Positions 8,141 through 14,857 of a stretch of 27,263 bases of DNA are shown here, piece by piece; the stretch's first letter is position 1; the number at the start of each line of letters is the position of its first letter. The stretch is taken from assembly GCA_045650425.1 (NCBI GenBank), contig JAZRRD010000087.1:1-27263 (forward strand). Reading direction: 5' to 3'. Below the pieces are notes generated by a model. The model was given only the letters and a program-made list of their open reading frames with translations, made no database searches and had not been told where the DNA came from. The DNA is from RGIG1752 sp045650425. GTDB taxonomy: Bacteria > Bacillota_I > Bacilli_A > RF39 > UBA660. A program made the position numbers and the translations under genes.

Positions 8141-8771
8141 AATCACGACTATTTCCAAATAATTGTAATAATCTTATAAAAATGTTAATAAAATCTAAGT
8201 ATAAGTCTAAAGCTCCATAAATTCCAGCATTAGGCAACTCTGGCATTTTACTTATCTTTTGAACATCATATGCAGTAATTCCTAAGAATACTATTAAAGC
8301 AATAATAGAAATTATTAAAGTAAATGTATCATTTATCCAGAATATATTAACTATAGATGCAATAACTATTCCAAATAAAGCCATCATTAAGTATGTTCCT
8401 ATTTTAGTTAAATCTATCTTTGTTGTATAGCCAATAAACCCAAATAATGCATATATTGCCGCTGCAATTAAGAACACATAAATTATTGAACTTATTTCAT
8501 AAACAACAAATATTGATGAAAATGTAAGTCCTGAAACAAATGAATATAATAAGAACATAATTTTTGCCGTAGATTCTTTCATTTTAAATACTCTAGCTGA
8601 TAAGAATATAACTAATGCAAATTCAGCAATAACAAGTATCCAATAAAATCCACCAGAAAATATGCTATATAATATTCTTTCGCTATTATAAACACCAAAC
8701 CCAGTTGCAAATGTTACTAATAATCCTATTGCCATCCATAAAAATGATGTTGATAACACTTTATTGTTCAT
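8139..8771 (-). CDS. Bax inhibitor-1 / YetJ-type membrane protein
   Basis: A 210-aa protein of about seven membrane segments with the BI-1/UPF0005 signature: AYDVQKI in the sixth segment region and a C-terminal LDLYLDFINIFIRLLQLFG. The two conserved acidic positions of these motifs form the pH-sensitive calcium-leak site in characterised homologues such as YetJ. AAGGAGG precedes the ATG. It lies 29 bp after ychF; a TATAAT in that gap (about 8788-8793) could give it a separate promoter, although the gene also fits the end of the upstream operon. Confidence 0.9.
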   Translation of the reverse strand: MNNKVLSTSFLWMAIGLLVTFATGFGVYNSERILYSIFSGGFYWILVIAEFALVIFLSARVFKMKESTAKIMFLLYSFVSGLTFSSIFVVYEISSIIYVFLIAAAIYALFGFIGYTTKIDLTKIGTYLMMALFGIVIASIVNIFWINDTFTLIISIIALIVFLGITAYDVQKISKMPELPNAGIYGALDLYLDFINIFIRLLQLFGNSRD

Positions 8772-8800
8772 AAAATTCCTCCTTAATAATATTATACTAC

Positions 8801-9901
8801 TTAAACATTAAATCTAAAATAGCAAATATCTCCATCTTGCATTAAATAATCTTTACCTTCTAAACGAAGACGTCCATTCTCTTGAACTTTCTTTTCATCT
8901 TTGTATTGCTCTAAATCTGCAAAACTCATTACTTCTGCTTTAATAAATCCGCGAGCAATATCACTATGAATAATACCAGCGCATTCTTTTGCCTTCATAC
9001 CTTTTTTAAAAGTCCACGCTCTAACTTCTTTAGGCCCCGCTGTAAAAAATGTTGATAACCCTAAAAGTTCGTATGTTGCAAATATTAGTCTGTCTAATCC
9101 ACTATGATTTATACCTAAATCACTTAAAAAGACTTTTTTATCTTCTTCACTTAATTCAGTTAATTCACTTTCCATCTTCGCACACATTACAACTACACCA
9201 GAATTTTCTTTTTCAGCATATTCTCTTACTTTTAAAGTGTATTCATTATCTTTTAAAATCAGACTCTGTTCATCTACATTTGCTGCATAAATTAATGGTT
9301 TTAATGTAATAAAATTAAAAGCTTTAATTGCCAGTAATTCTTCATCAGAAAACTCAATTAGTCTTAGAGGAATACTTTTTTCTAAAGCTTCCTTAGCTTT
9401 CGTTAAAGCCCCTACTTCTAATACTGCATCTTTATCTTTTGTTGTTTCTGCTTTTTTGATTATTTTAACTAATCTATTTTCTACTATTTCTAAATCCGCT
9501 AATATTAACTCTACATTTATAATTTCAATATCTCTTATTGGATCAGTTTTTCCCTCAACATGAGTAATATTCTCATCATCAAAACATCTTACAACCTCAA
9601 CAATTGCATCAACTTCTCGAATATGAGATAAAAACTTATTACCAAGCCCTTCTCCAGAAGAAGCGCCTTTAACTAAACCAGCTATATCAGTAAATTCGAA
9701 TGTCGTAGGAACTGTACTATCTGGAATATATAAATTTTCCAAAAATTGCAATCTAGAATCTGGAACAGTAACCATTCCTACATTTGGATCAATTGTTGCA
9801 AAAGGATAATTTGCAGCTAAAATATTTTGTTTTGTTATTGCATTGAAAAGTGTACTCTTCCCTACATTTGGAAGTCCTACTATTCCTGCTTTTAATGCCA
9901 T
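8801..9901 (-). CDS. ychF: Obg-family ATPase YchF (OLA1-like)
   Basis: A 366-aa protein with G1 motif GLPNVGKST near residues 8-16, a switch region FTDIAGLVKGAS, a helical insertion and a C-terminal TGS domain (FFTAGPKEVRAWT to the DGDICYF end). YchF binds ATP rather than GTP and associates with ribosomes. Its place downstream of parAB matches Bacillus yyaF. Start ATG at 9901 has AGAGTGAT upstream and lies 14 bp after the AbgT gene. Confidence 0.96.
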   Translation of the reverse strand: MALKAGIVGLPNVGKSTLFNAITKQNILAANYPFATIDPNVGMVTVPDSRLQFLENLYIPDSTVPTTFEFTDIAGLVKGASSGEGLGNKFLSHIREVDAIVEVVRCFDDENITHVEGKTDPIRDIEIINVELILADLEIVENRLVKIIKKAETTKDKDAVLEVGALTKAKEALEKSIPLRLIEFSDEELLAIKAFNFITLKPLIYAANVDEQSLILKDNEYTLKVREYAEKENSGVVVMCAKMESELTELSEEDKKVFLSDLGINHSGLDRLIFATYELLGLSTFFTAGPKEVRAWTFKKGMKAKECAGIIHSDIARGFIKAEVMSFADLEQYKDEKKVQENGRLRLEGKDYLMQDGDICYFRFNV

Positions 9902-9915
9902 TTAAATCACTCTTT

Positions 9916-11439
9916 CTAAAATCCAACAGGGAATCCAATTATGTACCAAACAATTATTAACAATAATAATACTCCCCCTGTTGTTAAAGAGTATGGTAAT
10001 TGATATTTAATAGTTCTAAATAAATTTATTGGTTTATTACTTTGATTATATTTTTCTAAATAAGCTAAATATATTACAAAATATGCAAATAATGGCGTTA
10101 AACCTAAAGTCATACATTCTCCAAATCTATATACAACTTGAGTAAACTCAGGACTCACTCCAGCATTCATTAATACTGGTACAGCAACTCCTCCTGTTAT
10201 AGCCCACCTTGCAATCGAAGATGGCATTACAATAGTTGAAATAACAGCTATTACAAATAATAATAAGATTAAAGGTATAGCCGAAAAATTAACACTACCA
10301 ATAATATTTGTTAAACCAGCCACAATAACAGTTCCAATATTTGAATATTTAAACACATTGATTAAAATTGAAGCAAAAAATATTAACACCATTGTATTTC
10401 CAATACCATCTAAAGAATGACCAAAATCATCACATAAATCTTTGTTATTTTTTATAGTTCTTGCTCCAAGGCCATAGAAGAAACCTAGGATAATAAATAA
10501 CATAGTTACAATAAAAACAAAGCCATTACTAAAAAATGAATCATAACTAAATAGTTTATCTATATAAAATGTTTGACTATTATCTAAAAAATTACCCGAA
10601 AAAGGTAAACCTGGAATTATATTATAAATAAATATTAATAAATATAATATTCCAGCTCCTAAACCAAAAATTAATCCTTTTAATTCTTTTCTACCAATAG
10701 CTAAATCTTCCTCTATCTCAGTTTCAGCAAACTCATACTTTGGTAATATTTTAGCTATCTTTTCTTCTGTTATTTTAGTAATCAATATTGAGATTAAAAT
10801 TATAGCTATAATCATTATTAGGATAAAACTCATTGTACCAGCTGTATAGCTTTTATCTAATAAGTGAGCTCCCAATAAAGAAGTTGATAACATAGTACTA
10901 TCTATACTTGTTAAAAACAAACTTAGTCCTTGACCACAAGTTAATCCAGCAAAGGAAGCTATAATTCCGATATTTGGATTACGCTTTCCATATTCAAATA
11001 ATAATGCACTAATCGGAATTAAAATCACAAAAGATAAATCTCCAATTAAACTTGCTAAAATTGATATTAATACTACCGCAAAGGTAACACTTGTTTTCTT
11101 AGCTTTTTTAGTTAATATTGTAAAAGCCGTTTTTAAAAACCCGCTTTTTTCCATTACCCCAATACCTATAAGCATTATTATTAAACTGCTTAATGGAGTA
11201 AAAGCTGCAAAGTTAGCTAAAGTGCTTGTAAAAATATATTTAAGTCCTCCAAGGCTTAACAAATTTTTAATTGTTACAGTTTCTGGAGAATATTCTAACA
11301 TATCGATATTTATCTTATCATAAGTAACTTGTACTCCTAAAAGAGATAAAAAACCACTTAACAATATTGTTATAAAGATTAATATCAACATTGTCATAAG
11401 TGGATGAAGTGTCATTCTATCTTTCAAACTTTTTTTCAT
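9916..11439 (-). CDS. AbgT-family transporter
   Basis: A 507-aa protein with about a dozen membrane segments. The N-terminus (RMTLHPLMTMLIL) and the C-terminal VMPSSIARWAITGG, EFTQVVYRFGE and LGLTPLFAYF regions match the AbgT family. Founding members were described as p-aminobenzoyl-glutamate importers and others as sulfonamide or antimetabolite exporters; the substrate here cannot be read from sequence. The ATG at 11439 overlaps the DUF951 stop (ATGA) with GGTGA upstream; a TTG six bases earlier is less likely. Confidence 0.85.
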   Translation of the reverse strand: MKKSLKDRMTLHPLMTMLILIFITILLSGFLSLLGVQVTYDKINIDMLEYSPETVTIKNLLSLGGLKYIFTSTLANFAAFTPLSSLIIMLIGIGVMEKSGFLKTAFTILTKKAKKTSVTFAVVLISILASLIGDLSFVILIPISALLFEYGKRNPNIGIIASFAGLTCGQGLSLFLTSIDSTMLSTSLLGAHLLDKSYTAGTMSFILIMIIAIILISILITKITEEKIAKILPKYEFAETEIEEDLAIGRKELKGLIFGLGAGILYLLIFIYNIIPGLPFSGNFLDNSQTFYIDKLFSYDSFFSNGFVFIVTMLFIILGFFYGLGARTIKNNKDLCDDFGHSLDGIGNTMVLIFFASILINVFKYSNIGTVIVAGLTNIIGSVNFSAIPLILLLFVIAVISTIVMPSSIARWAITGGVAVPVLMNAGVSPEFTQVVYRFGECMTLGLTPLFAYFVIYLAYLEKYNQSNKPINLFRTIKYQLPYSLTTGGVLLLLIIVWYIIGFPVGF

Positions 11440-11627
11440 TTGCAATCACCAACTATTTTTTTCAATTTTTTTTCAAAAACTAATCGATCTAACATAACCT
11501 CACGTTGACAATTATCACATTTTAATTTGATATCTACACCACATCTAATTATTGTCCACAAATTTGTTTGACAAGCATGAGGTTTTTTCATAATAACTTT
11601 ATCATCTAATTTATATTTTTTTTCCAT
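11436..11627 (-). CDS. DUF951 (YyzM-like) small protein
   Basis: A 63-aa protein of the DUF951/YyzM family: D-K-V-x-M-K-K-P-H motif, then CQTNLWTIIR, KCDNC and VMLDRLVFEKKLKK. The family usually has CGTN where this has CQTN. The Cys residues (HAC, CDNC) could bind metal, but function is unknown. The gene sits directly after parB, its common place in Firmicutes, and overlaps the AbgT gene by 4 bp. AGGTGAA precedes the ATG. Confidence 0.88.
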   Translation of the reverse strand: MEKKYKLDDKVIMKKPHACQTNLWTIIRCGVDIKLKCDNCQREVMLDRLVFEKKLKKIVGDCK

Positions 11628-11644
11628 ATATTCACCTAAAGTAT

Positions 11645-12535
11645 TTACTCACCATCTATTTTAATATTTATTATATCTAGTATTCTTTCTAAATCCTTCA
11701 ATGAGTCAAATGGAATTTCTATTTTGTTTTTTCCTATTTTAACTTTTGTTCCAATTTTATCACGCATTATATTTTCATAAATAGTATAATGATAATCATT
11801 TACTCTGTTTATTTTATTTTTCTTAGGAAGCGCTTCAATAGAAACTAATTTTTCTATTTCTCTTACACTAAGATTTTCTCTGATAATTTTATCTGCTAAC
11901 TCAATAACTTTTGTTTCATCGTCAATTTTACTTAACACTCTAGCATGGCCCATAGATATATCTTTTTGAGAAACTAAATTTTTTACTTTTTGAGGTAATT
12001 TTAATAAACCTAAAATATTAGTTACATAGCTTCTACTCTTACCAAATTTATTAGCAAACTCTTCTTGAGTCATACCTCTTAATTTTATAATATTTGCATA
12101 ACTTTCTGCTTCTTCGATTGGATTTAAATTTTCTCTTTGAATATTTTCAATCAAGGCAATTTCCATCATATCTTGATCATTGAAGTCCTTAATAATGGCT
12201 GGAATAGTTTTTAATCCAGCTATTCTTGACGCCTTTGTTCTTCTTTCACCAGCAACTAATTCATAACCTTTAATACTCTTTTTAACAATAATAGGTTGAA
12301 CTATTCCATATTCTTTAATTGATGCAGCTAATTCATTTAATGCTGCTTCATCAAATACTTTTCTAGGTTGATAAGGATTACTTCTGATTTCATCCAAATT
12401 AATTTCAACTATATCCCCTTCAGTCGTAGCTTTTTCTACAATATCAGATTCAAAGTTATCAAAATTAATTACAGAATTTGAAAACAACTGTTCCAATCCT
12501 TTTCCTAAAGCCTTCTTTTTACTGTTGTCCGTCAC
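11645..12535 (-). CDS. parB: Chromosome partitioning protein ParB (Spo0J)
   Basis: ParB CTPase clamp, 296 aa. It starts with the typical ALGKGLEQLF, has the NPYQPRKVF and GIVQPIIV motifs, the CTP-binding GERRTKAS, the ENIQRENLNPIEEA box, a helix-turn-helix region that reads parS (about 150-200) and a C-terminal dimerisation region. The start is a GTG at 12535 that overlaps the end of parA by 17 bp, with AAGGA upstream. It acts with ParA in origin segregation. No convincing parS was found in the window. Confidence 0.96.
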   Translation of the reverse strand: MTDNSKKKALGKGLEQLFSNSVINFDNFESDIVEKATTEGDIVEINLDEIRSNPYQPRKVFDEAALNELAASIKEYGIVQPIIVKKSIKGYELVAGERRTKASRIAGLKTIPAIIKDFNDQDMMEIALIENIQRENLNPIEEAESYANIIKLRGMTQEEFANKFGKSRSYVTNILGLLKLPQKVKNLVSQKDISMGHARVLSKIDDETKVIELADKIIRENLSVREIEKLVSIEALPKKNKINRVNDYHYTIYENIMRDKIGTKVKIGKNKIEIPFDSLKDLERILDIINIKIDGE

Positions 12536-13307
12536 GACTTATCACTTCCTTTGCTAAATTTGCATAAGCCTCTGTGGCTCTGCAAGTTGGATCATATTCA
12601 TTAATTGGTTTCCCATGACTTGGTGCTTCTACTAATCTTACTAATCTAGGTATTATTGTATTAAATACTTTATTTTTAAAATATTTTCTAACTTCTTCAA
12701 TAACCTCTAAACCAATATTAGTTCTACCATCAAGCATTGTTAATAAAACGCCTTCAATTCTTAAATTAGGATTCATACTTGATTGAACCATTATAATTGA
12801 ATTTAACAATTGTGTAATTCCTTCTAAAGCAAAAAACTCACATTGTACTGGTATTATGACTGAATCACTTGCTACTAACGCATTCATAGTTGCTAAACCT
12901 AATGCAGGTTGACAATCAATAATAACATAATCATATTTATCGCGTACACGGTCCAATGCATTTTTTAATTGTTCATTTTGCTTAAATTCTTCATCTTCAA
13001 GCATATTTTTTACAAACTCTACATCAACACCTGCCAAATTTATAGTTGAAGGAAGAATCGCTAAATTTTCAAAACGAGTTCTAACTATAGCTTGTTCAAT
13101 AGGACACTTTCCTGTCATAACTTCATAAACATCACTATTAAAATCGCCATTATTAAATCCTAATCCAGTTGTTGCATTTTTTTGCGGATCTAGATCTACT
13201 AATAACACCCTTTTTCCTTCTTTACCTAAAGCAGCAGCTAAATTTATGCTTGTTGTAGTTTTACCAACTCCACCCTTTTGATTTACTAAAGAAATTACTT
13301 TTGCCAT
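12519..13307 (-). CDS. parA: Chromosome partitioning ATPase ParA (Soj)
   Basis: ParA/MinD-type deviant Walker ATPase of 262 aa. The P-loop KGGVGKTTT with its signature lysine starts near residue 10, with DLDPQKNAT (about 38-46) and VIIDCQPALG as the other motifs. It forms an ATP-dependent DNA-bound gradient that works with ParB in origin segregation. AGAGGTGG precedes the ATG. It is the first gene of the string parA-parB-DUF951-AbgT-ychF and is transcribed divergently from the WXG100 cassette. Confidence 0.96.
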   Translation of the reverse strand: MAKVISLVNQKGGVGKTTTSINLAAALGKEGKRVLLVDLDPQKNATTGLGFNNGDFNSDVYEVMTGKCPIEQAIVRTRFENLAILPSTINLAGVDVEFVKNMLEDEEFKQNEQLKNALDRVRDKYDYVIIDCQPALGLATMNALVASDSVIIPVQCEFFALEGITQLLNSIIMVQSSMNPNLRIEGVLLTMLDGRTNIGLEVIEEVRKYFKNKVFNTIIPRLVRLVEAPSHGKPINEYDPTCRATEAYANLAKEVISRDGQQ

Positions 13308-13345
13308 TTATGCCACCTCTTAATACTTATCTAAACACTAATGAT

Positions 13346-13374
13346 ATTTTAACATAAGAATTTTCATTTGTCTT
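13346..13374 (-). promoter_or_regulatory. Putative promoter of parA operon
   Basis: TAAAAT (13346-13351) preceded after 17 bp by AAGACA (13369-13374) on the minus strand. The -35 is weak, but it is the best pair in the parA/WXG100 intergenic region. Confidence 0.4.
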
Positions 13375-13409
13375 TATAAATTTTTAGAAATAATTTTATT
13401 GGCTAAGTA

Positions 13410-13450
13410 TTGCAATTAACTATATAGTTTGATAAAATAACTTATATAAT
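13410..13450 (+). promoter_or_regulatory. Promoter region of the WXG100 cassette
   Basis: TTGCAA (13410-13415) and TAAAAT (13433-13438) are spaced by 17 bp; a second, perfect TATAAT lies at 13445-13450 but lacks a good -35. Either could drive the plus-strand cassette. Ribosome binding is weak (AAAGTGAG before ATG 13469). Confidence 0.5.
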
Positions 13451-13468
13451 AGAAAGTGAGTGTAAAAA

Positions 13469-13762
13469 ATGGCAAAGATAACTTTTAATAGTACTGGCGT
13501 ACGTAATATAGCACAAAAAATCAGAACAAATGTCGGATTAATCGAAGATGATATCAAAAAGATTAATAGTCTATGTAATAATGTAGCAATTTCATGGAAA
13601 GGTCAAGATAGCACAACTTATATTAATAAAGTTAACGAAAAACAAACAGAAATCTCTAAAATAACTGTATGTTTAAAAGACCTTGCTGAGAAATTAGATA
13701 AATATGCTACAGCAATGGACCAAAATCAAACAAATATAACTAGTGAAGGAAGTAAATTATAA
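13469..13762 (+). CDS. WXG100-family (ESX/type VII secretion) protein
   Basis: A 97-aa all-helical protein with WKG at residues 43-45 between two amphipathic helices, the hallmark of WXG100 proteins exported by type VII secretion as helical-hairpin dimers. The C-terminal helix carries KYATAMDQ, near but not matching the YxxxD/E signal. No signal peptide. No secretion machinery (EssC-type ATPase, YukD, EsaA) is in the window, so the apparatus must lie elsewhere. The stop overlaps the next ATG (TAATG), so the two are translationally coupled. The gene lies on the strand opposite to both flanking core operons. Confidence 0.85.
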   Translation: MAKITFNSTGVRNIAQKIRTNVGLIEDDIKKINSLCNNVAISWKGQDSTTYINKVNEKQTEISKITVCLKDLAEKLDKYATAMDQNQTNITSEGSKL

Positions 13763-14382
13763 TGGAAAAAATAAATTTAAATATTCAATTATTTGCTGAC
13801 AGTCTAGATATAGATCTTTCAGCATTAAATGATTTAGCATTACAATTTGCTACATTAGGAACTGAAATTTATGACTATTTACAAGATATCGCCAAAGATG
13901 TACTTCAATTACAACAAGATGAATCATTAAATTCTATAGCTGGTAATGTTATCCAAACTGCATTTACAAAAATTACTCCTTATTTTGGAGAATTCCAAAC
14001 AGTAGTAGGAGATTTAGGTAAATTCTTATCTTTCGTAGTAAGCACTTATGAATTTAGTGATGAAGCATTCAAGAAAGAATTTGAAGCTTGGGGAACAACT
14101 ATTGATGCAGCAATTGGAAATATTAAAAGTGGACTAAATTCAACAACTGCACAAGGAAGTTATTCAGCTTCTCAATATGTTTCTGACATGTCAGCATCAA
14201 CTAAAAATATAGTTAATGAAGTTTCTGTTATGATTAAAAATACAGGAAACCTATATACAAGCGCTACTGGAAAAACTGTTTTAGGAAGCATACAAGAAAT
14301 TGGAAATGCAGCGGTTGGAAGCTTTAAAACTTTATGGGATAGCGCAAGCTCAATACTACCAAACCTATTTGGTAGCCTATAA
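13762..14382 (+). CDS. ESX-associated helical protein with N-terminal NIQLFA motif; function unknown
   Basis: A 206-aa protein I cannot name. It starts with a short leader ending in NIQLFAD (residues 7-13); a similar (L)N(L/I)QLFA start occurs, from memory, on many Gram-positive phage structural and related proteins. Residues 14-105 are helical and end in a pattern L-x6-VVSTYEFSD, in which YEFSD (96-100) is an exact YxxxD type VII export motif, followed by AWG at 109-111. The C-terminal part is Ser/Thr/Gly-rich and lacks obvious catalytic residues. Start codon shares a base with the stop of the WXG100 gene. I infer a secreted partner or substrate of a type VII system. Confidence 0.7.
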   Translation: MEKINLNIQLFADSLDIDLSALNDLALQFATLGTEIYDYLQDIAKDVLQLQQDESLNSIAGNVIQTAFTKITPYFGEFQTVVGDLGKFLSFVVSTYEFSDEAFKKEFEAWGTTIDAAIGNIKSGLNSTTAQGSYSASQYVSDMSASTKNIVNEVSVMIKNTGNLYTSATGKTVLGSIQEIGNAAVGSFKTLWDSASSILPNLFGSL

Positions 14383-14403
14383 TAAACAAAAAGGAGAATA
14401 AAT

Positions 14404-14790
14404 ATGGATACGAATAGTGTTTTAGATAGCGAAAAAACAATTGAAAGCATTGCAACTATGACTGATGAAAAACAAACTAATTACATGCTTCAAAGAATGA
14501 TTAGCGATTATTTAACAAAATTAAATTTACCATCTATAGATGTAATTTTAAAAAAGAAAAATCAAGTTGAAGAACCAGGAGTTTTAACTGAAAGTCATAT
14601 ATTATTATTACAATGCATGATTAAAGATTATTATAAAGCATCTGGTGGAAGCATTGAAATATCTGCTAAACAAAGAGGAATTAAATTAAAAGAAGGTACG
14701 TTATCTACTTTAGAACAAGAATGTCTAGATAAATTATTGGCAGACTATTGCAAAAGCGTTAAAAACTTATTAGATAAAGTAAATGAATAA
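14404..14790 (+). CDS. Small helical repeat protein of the WXG100 cassette; function unknown
   Basis: A 128-aa protein with no family I recognise. It contains three copies of a helical motif: LQRMISDYLTK (29-39), LQCMIKDYYKA (69-79) and LDKLLADYCKS (108-118), spaced about 40 residues apart, with similar linkers between them (SIDVILKKK near 44-52 and SIEISAKQR near 83-91, each followed by a Gly-x-Leu-Thr/Ser turn). No signal peptide or membrane segment. AAGGAG precedes the ATG, 21 bp after the second cassette gene, and a strong terminator follows. As the last gene beside secreted-type proteins it could be a chaperone, adaptor or immunity-like partner; this is inference. Confidence 0.72.
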   Translation: MDTNSVLDSEKTIESIATMTDEKQTNYMLQRMISDYLTKLNLPSIDVILKKKNQVEEPGVLTESHILLLQCMIKDYYKASGGSIEISAKQRGIKLKEGTLSTLEQECLDKLLADYCKSVKNLLDKVNE

Positions 14791-14814
14791 CATCTAGTTG
14801 ATGTTATTTTTTTT
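14786..14814 (+). terminator. Terminator of the WXG100 cassette
   Basis: Perfect 9-bp stem AATAACATC / GATGTTATT with loop TAGTT and a following run of eight T. The 5' arm includes the stop codon of the 128-aa protein gene. Confidence 0.88.
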
Positions 14815-14818
14815 ATAC

Positions 14819-14857
14819 ACAAAAAATATAGAAGATTATTTTTCTTCTATATTTTTT
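14819..14857 (-). terminator. Terminator of prfB-tilS-ftsH (probably bidirectional)
   Basis: Perfect 15-bp inverted repeat, arms 14821-14835 and 14843-14857, with A-runs and T-runs at the outer ends so it can work on both strands. The ftsH stop codon lies in the 7-nt loop and the last ftsH codons form one arm. Confidence 0.82.

Noticed and set aside
14172..14450. Minus-strand open frame opposite the WXG100 cassette
   Set aside because: Antisense to two well-supported genes with good ribosome binding sites; hydrophobic composition is a by-product of the opposite strand.
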